Source of the DNA: Candidatus Micrarchaeum sp.
Lineage (GTDB): Archaea > Micrarchaeota > Micrarchaeia > CABMEP01
Length of the DNA stretch: 50,961 bases
Direction: 5' to 3'
Assembly: GCA_020723065.1 (NCBI GenBank)
Contig: DYJP01000006.1
Coordinates: 1 to 50,961 of the forward strand
Positions 8,942-16,774 of this stretch are shown here, piece by piece. The notes under the pieces were generated by a model. That model was not told where the DNA came from. It was given only the letters and a program-made list of their open reading frames with translations, and searched no databases. Both the position numbers and the translations under genes were made by a program. Each line of letters opens with the position of its first letter. Position 1 is the stretch's first letter.

Positions 8942-10015
8942 ATGAAGTTGTTTTACGAAAGTAATTCGAAGATATTCAAGAACGAGAATGCGCTTAGCCT
9001 CGAATATCTTCCGCCAGAAATGCCAGAAAGAGAAGGACAGTTAAAAGAACTTGCATCCCTGCTTAATCCTATTTCAAAGAATCGGAGAGCGAGAAATATT
9101 CTTATAACTGGTTCAACCGGAACTGGAAAAACAAGCTGCACTAAGTATATTCTAAATCAACTTATGGATTTCACGCAGATCGGGATTCCGATATACATTA
9201 ACTGTTGGCAGTTTTCAACTTCTCATGCAGTTCTTTCTGAAATTGCGGAAAGGCTTTCTCTTCCGCTTCCAAGGAGGGGAATATCGTTCGATGAGATATT
9301 CAATAGAGTAAAAGAATATCTGATAAAGAACAATAAGATACTTGTGGTGGTTCTTGACGAGGTTGATCGTCTGATTGCGAACAGTTCAACTGAAATATTG
9401 TATTATTTAAGTAGAGGTGATGAGCTGATGAACGGCAGGTCGTCTGTAATCGTCATAAGCAATGACAACGATCTTGCAAGTAAGCTCGACGATAGGATCC
9501 GTTCTTCGTTGTTGGAATATAGGATGAAATTCGAGAAATATACAGCATTCCAGCTTAAGAGAATACTCAATGAGAGAGCAAAGCTTGCGTTCTTTACTTC
9601 TGCAATAGGGGAAGAGGCTATAGCCCTTTGTGCAGCGAACGCATCTAAGCAGAACGGGGATGCGAGAGTCGCTATTTCTTTGCTTTATCAAACCGGACTT
9701 AACGCGGAAAGAGACAATTCAAGCAGGCTCATGATCAAGCATGTCAAGATGGCGATAGAAGAAGTTAAGAAGGAGACAGATATCATATCTCGGCATTTCG
9801 ATTCTCTTTCAGACATTGAGAAGAGGATAATCAATATCCTTCTCAATGGTCCAGTCACCAGCGGAGAGCTCTATTCAAGGCTTTCGGACACAAAGCTCAG
9901 TGACAGGATGTTCCAATTCTATATAAACAAGCTTGAAGAGTCGCAGTTGATATCCTCTGAAGAAGTGAAGGTCAGGCCTAAAGGTAGGACGAAGCTTCTC
10001 TCTTTAAAGAAATAA
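8942..10015 (+). CDS. cdc6: Orc1/Cdc6 replication initiator ATPase
   Basis: 357 residues, close to the usual ~400 for archaeal Orc1/Cdc6. AAA+ motifs are clear: Walker A 'GSTGTGKTS' at about 57-65, Walker B 'VVVLDEVDRL' near 135-145, a sensor-1 region 'SVIVISNDNDLASKL', and an arginine-containing 'LDDRIRSSLLEYRMKFEKYT' segment. The C-terminal winged helix ('IEKRIINILLNGPVTSGELYSRL') binds origin DNA. The protein recognises origins and loads the MCM helicase. The gene-free stretch directly downstream may contain the origin, since archaeal origins often lie beside cdc6, but no clear ORB repeat was identified. Confidence 0.95.
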   Translation: MKLFYESNSKIFKNENALSLEYLPPEMPEREGQLKELASLLNPISKNRRARNILITGSTGTGKTSCTKYILNQLMDFTQIGIPIYINCWQFSTSHAVLSEIAERLSLPLPRRGISFDEIFNRVKEYLIKNNKILVVVLDEVDRLIANSSTEILYYLSRGDELMNGRSSVIVISNDNDLASKLDDRIRSSLLEYRMKFEKYTAFQLKRILNERAKLAFFTSAIGEEAIALCAANASKQNGDARVAISLLYQTGLNAERDNSSRLMIKHVKMAIEEVKKETDIISRHFDSLSDIEKRIINILLNGPVTSGELYSRLSDTKLSDRMFQFYINKLEESQLISSEEVKVRPKGRTKLLSLKK

Positions 10016-10065
10016 CCTATATTAAGAGGATTTATATATTTCTGAAGTCTTATCTTATATATATG

Positions 10066-10530
10066 TACAGTCAAAGCGACGATCCGAGCCGTAATCCCAA
10101 TTGAAAGCAGAAATTCCAGTAAGATAAGGATTCGTCAGGGGAAACAAAAGCAAAGTCCCCTACAGTATATTCTATTTCTTTCAAGATTTCAAATAAAATA
10201 TCCTATTTTGAAAGCAAAACACTTCTGTTGTTTCGTTCATAGGTATGGGGGATTATCAAAAGGACTTCTTCTTATTCGGTAATTTTCGCCTTTCTGAATT
10301 TTAGGTAAAATTCCCGATATTTATTTCGTTACATTGAGGAAAAAAAATTCGTGATAATCGGAAGTGAGGTCTTTTCGATTCGAATCACCATAGTACGAAT
10401 ACGCAATGTAGAGATTAATCGATATAATTCAGACTGGCGCCGGAGCGAAAGAATTTGCCTTGAATGCGCTTGAATGGTATACCACAGATAACGTTACTGC
10501 GACCGTATGGAAGCGTCATTGACTATTTTT
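10066..10530 (+). ncRNA. Candidate structured non-coding RNA (family not identified), or replication-origin region
   Basis: No convincing ORF covers the ~590 bp between cdc6 and the small ORF at 10608. Three features suggest a transcribed RNA. A TATA-like 'tttatatatt' lies near 10030. The ends can pair: AGTCAA at 10069-10074 with TTGACT at 10519-10524, then GACG 10078-10081 with CGTC 10514-10517. A T-run (ctattttt) follows the 3' end. Internally AGGGGA 10137-10142 pairs with TCCCCT 10156-10161, and GATTCGAATC at 10377-10386 is a perfect palindrome. Parts are GC-richer than other spacers. I could not match it to RNase P or SRP RNA signatures. Because it adjoins cdc6, an origin is the main alternative. 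Ends are approximate. Confidence 0.35.
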
Positions 10531-10607
10531 AAACACAAAATCACCGGAAATTACCCCTTTCGAGTTGTTTATAAATGACTTTTTTATGATTTATTTGGTG
10601 ATTTAAG

Positions 10608-10778
10608 ATGATGATAGATATAACAAACATAAGATTGGACGAAGTAAGTGTAATAATGTCTAAGATGGACAAATATGGTTTTGCCTCAAGAATTGAGAAA
10701 AAAGACGATAAATATTTACTTGTTTTGAATCAGAGACCGAAACCTTCAGTCAAAATGCCTACATTGCTGGATTGGTAA
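10608..10778 (+). CDS. Small 56-residue hypothetical protein
   Basis: This ORF is missing from the track because of its size. It starts ATGATGATAG after a well-placed GGTG at 10597-10600 and ends TAA at 10776. The predicted protein begins MMIDITNIRLDEVSVIMSKM, has a short basic middle (RIEKKDDKYLLVL) and ends LLDW. No signal peptide, TM segment or known domain is visible. A good ribosome binding site upstream and a strong stem-loop directly over its stop codon support a real, independently transcribed gene. Function unknown. Confidence 0.6.
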   Translation: MMIDITNIRLDEVSVIMSKMDKYGFASRIEKKDDKYLLVLNQRPKPSVKMPTLLDW

Positions 10779-10822
10779 ATAGCAGATCCCACCTCCTGCT
10801 ATTTCCATCTATTTTTATTTTT
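10777..10822 (+). terminator. Stem-loop with T-rich tail after the 56-residue ORF
   Basis: AAATAGCAG at 10777-10785 pairs perfectly with CTGCTATTT at 10796-10804 around a 10-nt loop, followed by 'ccatctatttttattttt'. It overlaps the stop codon of the small ORF. The layout is that of an intrinsic terminator, although archaea mostly terminate on the T-run alone. Confidence 0.6.
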
Positions 10823-10890
10823 CAGATTATATTTTTCAATAATACATAAAGATTAAATACTCTTTATCACAAATCATTCGTAGTGAGATT

Positions 10891-11184
10891 ATGTACGAAT
10901 GGTTCGGAGTTATAGGGATGATCTGTATTGTTGCAGCATGGATTCCACAGACTCTTAGAACCGTAAGGACGAAAAAAGTTGGAATGGAGCCGAAATTCCT
11001 ATGGCTCTATCTTTTCGGATGCATAGGAATGGTGCTGTATTCCGTCTACATTCAAGATATAATCTTCGTCGGACTGAATAGCATATCATTTTTGCTCAAT
11101 ACAATAAATGTATACTATTATTACAGGTACAATTCGAAGAAGCAAAAAAGTGCTAAATGGTTCAGTTTCCTTTGCAGGCCTTGA
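10891..11184 (+). CDS. PQ-loop / SemiSWEET-like small membrane protein
   Basis: 97 residues with three hydrophobic segments, the size of a half-transporter such as SemiSWEET. The first helix ends in the PQ-loop signature 'AAWIPQTLRTVRTKK', and 'LYLFGCIGMVLYSVYI' and 'GLNSISFLLNTINVYYYY' form the other two helices. Such proteins dimerise to make a sugar or small-solute uniporter in the membrane; the substrate here cannot be told. The tail is short and basic. A TATA-like region and 'agtgag' precede the ATG. Confidence 0.8.
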   Translation: MYEWFGVIGMICIVAAWIPQTLRTVRTKKVGMEPKFLWLYLFGCIGMVLYSVYIQDIIFVGLNSISFLLNTINVYYYYRYNSKKQKSAKWFSFLCRP

Positions 11185-11287
11185 GGTTTCTCTTTATTTA
11201 GGCTTATCATAAGTATTTTTATATCTTTTCGATGAATTATATATGTCGATTTCTATTGAAATTTCAGACTAGAAAAGGATTGGTCTT

Positions 11288-11689
11288 ATGAAAATAGTTA
11301 TATCATACAAGGAAAATTCCTATCAGGTTGAACTGCCGAAAGAGAAAGAGGCGCATCTATACGGCCTTAAGATCGGCGATAAGTTAGACGGATCGTTCAT
11401 CGGAGCGGCGGGCTACTCACTGAAGATTAGCGGTGGCTCTGACAAGGACGGATTCCCGATGAAGGCGGATCTATCTGGTGGAAGCAGAAAGAGCATTCTC
11501 CTCTCTAAGGGAGTTGGTTTTCCGAAAGGAAAGAAAGGAGAAAGGGTTCGAAAATCAGTTAGAGGAAACTCTGTAAGTGAATCGATTGCCCAGCTTAATA
11601 CAATTGTAGAGCAGGCGGGACCGACATCTCTTGACCAGCTTTTCCCAAGAAAAGAGAAGAAGGAAAAGGAAGAAGAGAAAAAGGAATAA
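11288..11689 (+). CDS. rps6e: 30S ribosomal protein S6e
   Basis: 133 residues. The conserved S6e core is present: 'LYGLKIGDKLDGSFIGAAGYSLKISGGSDKDGFPM', then 'GGSRKSILLSKGVGF' and 'KGERVRKSVRGNSVSESIAQLN'. The C-terminus carries a short Lys/Glu-rich tail (KEKKEKEEEKKE). It is a small-subunit ribosomal protein of archaea and eukaryotes. It sits 65 bp upstream of aIF2-gamma in the same direction, a common archaeal gene order, so the two are probably co-transcribed. Confidence 0.95.
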   Translation: MKIVISYKENSYQVELPKEKEAHLYGLKIGDKLDGSFIGAAGYSLKISGGSDKDGFPMKADLSGGSRKSILLSKGVGFPKGKKGERVRKSVRGNSVSESIAQLNTIVEQAGPTSLDQLFPRKEKKEKEEEKKE

Positions 11690-11754
11690 AGACTTCGTAA
11701 ATCGTTTATTTTATTCATTCTTTATTTTTTTGAAACTTATCATGCGGTGTACTG

Positions 11755-12945
11755 ATGCAAGCAGAATTGAATATAGGTTTATTAGGCCATGTTGACCATG
11801 GGAAAACAAGCGTTACAAAAATGCTTACTGGAACATGGACAGATATACATAGTATGGAGATAAAGAGAGGAATCACGATCAAGCTCGGGTATGCCGAAAT
11901 GATGTCAAGTTTTTGCGAAAAGTGTGGTATTTATACGAATTCCAAAAAATGTCATAAGTGCGGTGGAGAGAGTAAGGAGTTAAGGAAAATTTCCTTTGTA
12001 GATGCTCCTGGTCATGAAACGCTCATGGCCACGGTCATTTCCGCGTCTTCAATACTCGATGGTGCTCTTCTTATAATTGCGGCTAACGAGCAATGTCCGC
12101 AGCCACAGACAAAGGAACACAAGATGGTGCTGGAAACCCTTGGTATAAAGAATATTGTAGTAGTCCAGAACAAGATAGATTTAGTATCAAAGGAAAAGGC
12201 GAAAGAGCACTATAAACAGATAAAAGAGTTTCTAAAGGGTTCAATCTATGAGAATGCTCCGATTATCCCTATTTCTGCAAATTATAATGCTAATTTAGAC
12301 ATTCTTCTAGAGGCCATAGACAAAAATATTCCTACACCAAAGAGAGATGAATCAAAAGATGCTTTATTCTTTATTGCGCGTTCTTTTGATGTTAACAAGC
12401 CTGGAATTGTCGTTGAGAAGCTTGTTGGTGGAGTGGTAGGGGGGTCGGTGGTCTCTGGTGAATTTAAGGTAGGGGATGAGATAGAGATATCGCCCGGAAT
12501 TGTAAGAATAAACAAGCAGGTTCCAGAACCAATAAAGTCGAAGATAATAGCGATGTTTGCAGGTTCCGAGAAGCTTGAGAGCGTAAAGCCAGGGGGATTG
12601 GTTGCGATCCAGACTACTTTGGATCCGTCTCTTGCAAAAGCAGATGGGCTTATAGGCAATGTTATTGGAAAAGTAGGATCTCTACCTCCTTTATACGATT
12701 CTTTGAAAGTTGAATACTCATTGCTGAACCGTGTAGATTTTGAAAATCACGGAATAAAAGAAGGCGAGACGCTCGTAGTTTCGGTCGGGACAGCTACATC
12801 CATAGGTGTTGCACAGAAAGTCAAGAAGAATAAGATGGAAATAATTCTCAAAAGGCCAGTATGCGTTCCGATTAGTTCAAAGATCGCCATCTCAAGGAAA
12901 ATAAATCAGAGATGGAGGCTTGCTGGAGCAGGCAAGATTTTATAA
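11755..12945 (+). CDS. eif2g: Translation initiation factor aIF2, gamma subunit
   Basis: 396 residues, the usual length (~410). GTPase motifs are present: G1 'GHVDHGKTS' near the N-terminus, G3 'DAPGH' and G4 'NKID'. The aIF2-gamma zinc knuckle follows as 'CEKCGIYTNSKKCHKCG', and the two beta-barrel domains after that are intact, with 'RSFDVNKPG' typical of domain II. The factor delivers initiator Met-tRNA to the small subunit as part of the alpha-beta-gamma heterotrimer. The first ATG is used ('actgatgcaag'). It follows rps6e. The alpha and beta subunits are not in this window. Confidence 0.96.
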   Translation: MQAELNIGLLGHVDHGKTSVTKMLTGTWTDIHSMEIKRGITIKLGYAEMMSSFCEKCGIYTNSKKCHKCGGESKELRKISFVDAPGHETLMATVISASSILDGALLIIAANEQCPQPQTKEHKMVLETLGIKNIVVVQNKIDLVSKEKAKEHYKQIKEFLKGSIYENAPIIPISANYNANLDILLEAIDKNIPTPKRDESKDALFFIARSFDVNKPGIVVEKLVGGVVGGSVVSGEFKVGDEIEISPGIVRINKQVPEPIKSKIIAMFAGSEKLESVKPGGLVAIQTTLDPSLAKADGLIGNVIGKVGSLPPLYDSLKVEYSLLNRVDFENHGIKEGETLVVSVGTATSIGVAQKVKKNKMEIILKRPVCVPISSKIAISRKINQRWRLAGAGKIL

Positions 12946-13048
12946 TCAAATACTTTTTCTTTTAAAGTTAGACAAATATACGTGCAGCTTTGCCTCTGAT
13001 TTATTTTTTAAAACAAAATAAAAAATAAAATTAAAAAATTAAGAAAGA

Positions 13049-13225
13049 TTATGCTTTCTTGGGCTTCTTCGCTCTTGTCCACTTGAATTTTGCGGGCTTT
13101 CTCTTGAGATCAAGCATGTTCTTGATGCATTTTCCGGTGTCAAAGTAGAGCAGAGTGCCGTCAGTTTTGACGTATACTAGACCCGTTCCTTTCTTTATTT
13201 CTTTGTTACAGAATGAACATTTCAT
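13049..13225 (-). CDS. rpl24e: 50S ribosomal protein L24e
   Basis: A 58-residue gene too short for the track. It translates as MKCSFCNKEIKKGTGLVYVK, then TDGTLLYFDTGKCIKNMLDL and a basic tail KRKPAKFKWTRAKKPKKA, the L24e family core. L24e normally binds zinc with four Cys, the second pair in a 'YFCSSKC' context. Here that is 'YFDTGKC', so one zinc ligand is replaced by Asp. It sits 11 bp after S28e and completes the L7Ae-S28e-L24e cluster common in archaea. Confidence 0.9.
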   Translation of the reverse strand: MKCSFCNKEIKKGTGLVYVKTDGTLLYFDTGKCIKNMLDLKRKPAKFKWTRAKKPKKA

Positions 13226-13236
13226 ATATCAACACC

Positions 13237-13560
13237 TTACTTTGTCCTGATTTGCTTGGCTTCTCTTTCAGTGTCGACCAAGAGCAAAATATCGCCTTTC
13301 TTTATTTGGCCTTTGACATTTCTTCTGATGACTCTTCCTTTGTCCCTTCCGTCAAGAACTCTGCACATGACTTGCCTTACTTCGCCTCTTGTGCCTGTCT
13401 TGCCGATTAGCTCGACAACTTCTGCCCTGTAGCCATTGAATTCGTGTTCTTGTGGTTTTGTTTCTGTCTTTGCGGACTGAGAAACCTTTTCTTTTATCTG
13501 TTCCTTTGGTTGTTGTGTCGGAGCTTCTTTCTTTTTGTCTATTTTTTTGTCATCTGTCAT
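13237..13560 (-). CDS. rps28e: 30S ribosomal protein S28e with N-terminal extension
   Basis: 107 residues from the ATG at 13560, which follows GGTGATTTTA; the track's GTG at 13569 overlaps that ribosome binding site. The last ~65 residues are the S28e OB-fold: '[20 protein letters not shown]', then '[19 protein letters not shown]' and '[13 protein letters not shown]'. Family members are usually ~70 residues, so the first ~40 (Lys, Gln and Glu rich, low complexity) are an extra disordered extension. It is co-transcribed between L7Ae and L24e. Confidence 0.93.
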   Translation of the reverse strand: MTDDKKIDKKKEAPTQQPKEQIKEKVSQSAKTETKPQEHEFNGYRAEVVELIGKTGTRGEVRQVMCRVLDGRDKGRVIRRNVKGQIKKGDILLLVDTEREAKQIRTK

Positions 13561-13585
13561 TAAAATCACCTAGTTGGTTGACAGG

Positions 13586-14035
13586 TTATTCCTTCTTCTT
13601 TGGCTTTTTTTCCTTCGCCAACTTTGTCGGCTTCTTTTCTTCCTTGCTTTCCGACTTTATTTCCTTTTTCTGTGGAACCTTCTGACCGAGCTTAGTTAAG
13701 ATGTCTTCGATTTCATCTTTTGCTCCACCGAGATTCTCTATTGCTATTGCTGCGCACGTTACTGTCAAGCCGATAGCCTTTCCAAGATCAACCTTGGTTG
13801 GAACATATACGAAAGGAATTCCCTTTTCCTCGCATAAAATTGGAAGGTGCATTACGATCTCTTCTGGATTGACGTCTGCTGCAATAACAACGAGCATCGC
13901 TTTTCCGGATTCGATTGATTTTGTTGTCTCGTTTGCACCCTTTCTTATTTTTCCAGTGTCCTTCGCAACACTTATTGCGTTGATGACTCTGTCAGATATT
14001 TCCTTTGGAACTTCAAATTTCACATAGCTTGCCAT
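13586..14035 (-). CDS. rpl7ae: Ribosomal protein L7Ae / K-turn RNA-binding protein
   Basis: 149 residues from the ATG at 14035; the track start at 14077 adds 14 residues with no ribosome binding site, whereas GGTG lies just upstream of 14035. The L7Ae core is intact: 'GKIRKGANETTKSIESGKA' for K-turn recognition, then 'VVIAADVNPEEIVMHLPILC' and 'IPFVYVPTKVDLGKAIG'. Besides the ribosome it serves box C/D and H/ACA RNPs and RNase P. The last ~30 residues form a Lys/Glu-rich tail not present in typical ~120-residue homologs. First gene of the L7Ae-S28e-L24e operon. Confidence 0.95.
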   Translation of the reverse strand: MASYVKFEVPKEISDRVINAISVAKDTGKIRKGANETTKSIESGKAMLVVIAADVNPEEIVMHLPILCEEKGIPFVYVPTKVDLGKAIGLTVTCAAIAIENLGGAKDEIEDILTKLGQKVPQKKEIKSESKEEKKPTKLAKEKKPKKKE

Positions 14036-14194
14036 ACTCTCACACCTCTTATAGTTCATAGAGCATGCATATTGCATACTTTTATTTAATACTATAAAAT
14101 TATGTACACTGAAAATTTGTACAATTAGATAAATATATTATGTAGTAATAGTTTAAAATCTTTACTGATTCTCTAGGCCTTTGAAGATTCGGAT

Positions 14195-16138
14195 TCAAGC
14201 AAGTAGATAGACTTCCTTAACTCCGTCTATTTTTTTCATATCCTGCCTTATCTTGTTGACTTCTTCCATTGAGTTGTACCTTATAATCATGTTGATCATA
14301 ATCTTTTCGTCTTTGGTATCGGAGATATTGATCTTCTGGATGTTGACTTTGTGTTTCATGAGGTTCTTTATTACCTCTGAAAGCAGGGTCGGTCGGTCCT
14401 CAGATATTATGTTTATTTTCTGGAGGTATATGCTAGTCTTCTCTCCCCAGAATGCCGGAATCTTTCTTTTTGCTTCCGGCGAACTAGCGAATGCCTTGCA
14501 GTCCTTCTTGTGGATTGTATATTTGCCTTCCTTCGGCGGATAAGTAACTATCTCGTCGTTTATTCCCGGATTGCAGCATTTGGGTATCTTTATGTTTGGA
14601 GAGTTTATGTAAGCTATCAATTCTCCATTTTCGATCTTGGCCTTCTTTCCCTTTTCTTGTTCTACAATTTTCACTTCTCTCTGGATGTTTCTTCGCTTGC
14701 CTACCATCTTCAACGCAGCTCTTATCTTGCCTTTCGCTTTAGACGTTTTTACGATACCTAACCAGTTTATATTTGCCTTTTGTGACGGGGAGGTTATGAC
14801 TTCGACTATGTCTCCGTCCTGGATAGTGTGGTTGAATTGGACCAGATTGCCGTTTACTTTTATTTTGTCAGCATGCAACCCTATGTTGGTATGGAGTGCA
14901 AACGCAAAGTCCAGTGCAGTTGAACCTGCTGAAAGTTCTATCATATCTCCTTTCGGGGTAAAGGCGACCACCCCTCTTTCGAAGAGTTCTATTTTTATCC
15001 CATCAATGTATTCCTTCTCTTCTTTGATTTCCTTTTGCCATGAGAGCAGGTTTCTCATCCATTCTATCTTTTTGTCGTACTCTCCCTGTTCGTGTCCCTT
15101 GTATCTCCAATGGGCAGCTATTCCACTTTCAGCTATCCTGTCCATCTCTTCTGTTCTTATCTGAGCCTCGATATTTTGACCTTTCTTTGTTATGAAATTA
15201 AGATGGAGCGATTGATACATGTTTGACTTCGGGGAGGAGATGTAGTCGTCCAATGTGCCCGGAATCATTCCATACTTTTCGTTTATTATCTCTAATATCC
15301 TATAGCAGTCACTTACTCTCTTAGTTATTATTCTTATCGCAAAAAGGTCCATAAGCTGGTCGAATGTGAGTTCCTTTTTTTTCATTTTCTTATAAATAGA
15401 ATAGATGTGCTTTTCTCTGCCCTTGACCATTACATCGATGCCTCTCGATTTTAGAAGTCTTTCTATTTCAGTTCTTATTTTTTCTACTTCTCCAATTTTG
15501 TCTTTTTTCTTCTCTTCTAGTGAATTTTTTATTTGCTTATATGTTTCAGGTTCTACTACGGAAAGGTAGAGATCTTCCAGTTCGTTCTTAATTTTTGTTA
15601 TGTTGAGTTTGTGGGCGAGCGGAACGTAAATTTCAATAGTTTCTTCCACCATTCTCTTCTGTTTATATTCGGGCAGGTATCTTATGGTTCTCATATTATG
15701 CAGCCTGTCTCCAAGCTTTATGAGGATAATGCGCACGTCCTTGCTTAAGATAAGCATCATCTTTCTTATGTTTTCAACTTCCGCTTGTTCAAGCCGTAGG
15801 AAAGGTATTTTTCCTATCTTAGTGAGTCCATCCACGATCTTTGCCACATTATCTCCAAATTCCTGTTCTATAGTTTGGATCGGGATTCCTACGTCTTTGC
15901 ATACATCGTGAAGAAGAGCAGCTTGAAGTGTGGTAATATCATTCGAATATTCTGAAACAATCTCAGCTACAGCCATGCAGTGGAATATGTACGGCTCACC
16001 TGAAAGTCTGTATTGATTTTTGTGGGCCAATGCTGCAAATTCGAATGCCTTCCTTATTTGGGCTTTTTCAGGGCCTTCACTACCGATCTTTCGCATAAGT
16101 TTTTCAAATTCTTCTTCTATCTCCTTTTCGAATTGCAT
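14195..16138 (-). CDS. RelA/SpoT-family (p)ppGpp synthetase/hydrolase, full-length multidomain
   Basis: 647 residues with the complete long-RSH layout. (1) HD hydrolase domain, ~25-175: R44, H53, H77-D78, D82, D144 and N148 fall at the numbers I recall for the Streptococcus Rel enzyme, but the usual E81 is Lys ('LLHDVCKDV'). (2) Synthetase domain, ~225-350: 'VKGREKHIYSIYKKM', D264, 'GTLDDYISSPKSNMYQSLH' and 'IEAQIRTEEMDRIAESGIAA'. The acidic LDD resembles the RelA type (ExDD) rather than the RxKD of bifunctional Rel. (3) TGS, ~385-450. (4) Zinc-finger-like region with 'CCNPGINDEIVTY' and 'IHKKDC'. (5) C-terminal ACT, ~575-647. Predicted to make ppGpp from GTP and ATP on the ribosome; hydrolysis is doubtful. 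Long RSH proteins are typical of bacteria, so lateral transfer is likely. No operon partner. Confidence 0.95.
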   Translation of the reverse strand: MQFEKEIEEEFEKLMRKIGSEGPEKAQIRKAFEFAALAHKNQYRLSGEPYIFHCMAVAEIVSEYSNDITTLQAALLHDVCKDVGIPIQTIEQEFGDNVAKIVDGLTKIGKIPFLRLEQAEVENIRKMMLILSKDVRIILIKLGDRLHNMRTIRYLPEYKQKRMVEETIEIYVPLAHKLNITKIKNELEDLYLSVVEPETYKQIKNSLEEKKKDKIGEVEKIRTEIERLLKSRGIDVMVKGREKHIYSIYKKMKKKELTFDQLMDLFAIRIITKRVSDCYRILEIINEKYGMIPGTLDDYISSPKSNMYQSLHLNFITKKGQNIEAQIRTEEMDRIAESGIAAHWRYKGHEQGEYDKKIEWMRNLLSWQKEIKEEKEYIDGIKIELFERGVVAFTPKGDMIELSAGSTALDFAFALHTNIGLHADKIKVNGNLVQFNHTIQDGDIVEVITSPSQKANINWLGIVKTSKAKGKIRAALKMVGKRRNIQREVKIVEQEKGKKAKIENGELIAYINSPNIKIPKCCNPGINDEIVTYPPKEGKYTIHKKDCKAFASSPEAKRKIPAFWGEKTSIYLQKINIISEDRPTLLSEVIKNLMKHKVNIQKINISDTKDEKIMINMIIRYNSMEEVNKIRQDMKKIDGVKEVYLLA

Positions 16139-16166
16139 GGATCACACGTTTCTCTTTGCTTTTAGA

Positions 16167-16673
16167 TTATTCTAAAAGTTCTGCAATCTTGATTCCAAAT
16201 TTTTCTGCGGACTTTGGACCATCTGCGGTGACTATTCTACCATCTACGATCACTTCGCTTTCAATGTACTTTGCTCCTTTTGCAGAAAGATTTTTCCTTT
16301 CAGAAGGGTAGCATGTTGCATTTTTACCTTCTAGCACACCCGCATTTGCGAGAATTGATGGCGCGATACATATCGCTCCGATAACTTTGTTTAATGATTT
16401 TGCATTTTTCGCAATATTTAAAGCGGTCTTGTCATCGAAATACATCGAAGCTCCGCTTCCTCCTATGAATACGACGGCTTCATATTCATTCACATTCACA
16501 GATTCAAGACTTTTATCGATTTGTGTGGTCGCCCCGAGCATTCCTTTCGCCAGGCAGATTTCCTTTGAAGTTACTGTAACTTGAAAACCTTTTTTTTCAA
16601 AAATTTCCTTTGTTCTAAATAATTCTTCGTCTCTGAAATCGACTGGTGCAATAATCATTAGTATTTTTACCAT
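16167..16673 (-). CDS. DJ-1/PfpI family protein
   Basis: 168 residues with the class-I glutamine-amidotransferase-like fold of DJ-1/PfpI. The nucleophile elbow is 'AICIAPSIL' with Cys102, and the supporting acidic residue lies in 'FRDEELF' (Glu16/17). The position after Cys is Ile rather than the His seen in PfpI-type proteases, so it resembles the DJ-1/ThiJ side of the family. Proposed activities in the family are deglycase, glyoxalase III-like or chaperone; which applies cannot be told. It ends just before and may share regulation with the downstream RelA/SpoT gene (28 bp gap, same strand). Confidence 0.88.
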   Translation of the reverse strand: MVKILMIIAPVDFRDEELFRTKEIFEKKGFQVTVTSKEICLAKGMLGATTQIDKSLESVNVNEYEAVVFIGGSGASMYFDDKTALNIAKNAKSLNKVIGAICIAPSILANAGVLEGKNATCYPSERKNLSAKGAKYIESEVIVDGRIVTADGPKSAEKFGIKIAELLE

Positions 16674-16774
16674 GTATTAATAATTAAGATAAAAAATTAA
16701 AAACCAGTATATATTTTTCGCCACCTTTTAGATTCATGATTTTTAGTGATTTTTATTTCTTTCTAATATATACT

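Noticed and set aside
10066-10530. RNase P RNA or SRP RNA as identity of the candidate RNA
   Set aside because: I could not find the paired P4 sequences of RNase P or the symmetric loop and GGAA-capped helix 8 of SRP RNA; left as unknown.
13586-13640. Poly-Lys coding at the L7Ae C-terminus as an assembly artefact
   Set aside because: The tail is in frame with mixed AAA/AAG/GAA codons and similar tails occur on the neighbouring ribosomal proteins.
14253-15911. Several plus-strand ORFs inside the RelA/SpoT gene
   Set aside because: They are shadows on the opposite strand of a gene with continuous conserved motifs and have no recognisable domains.
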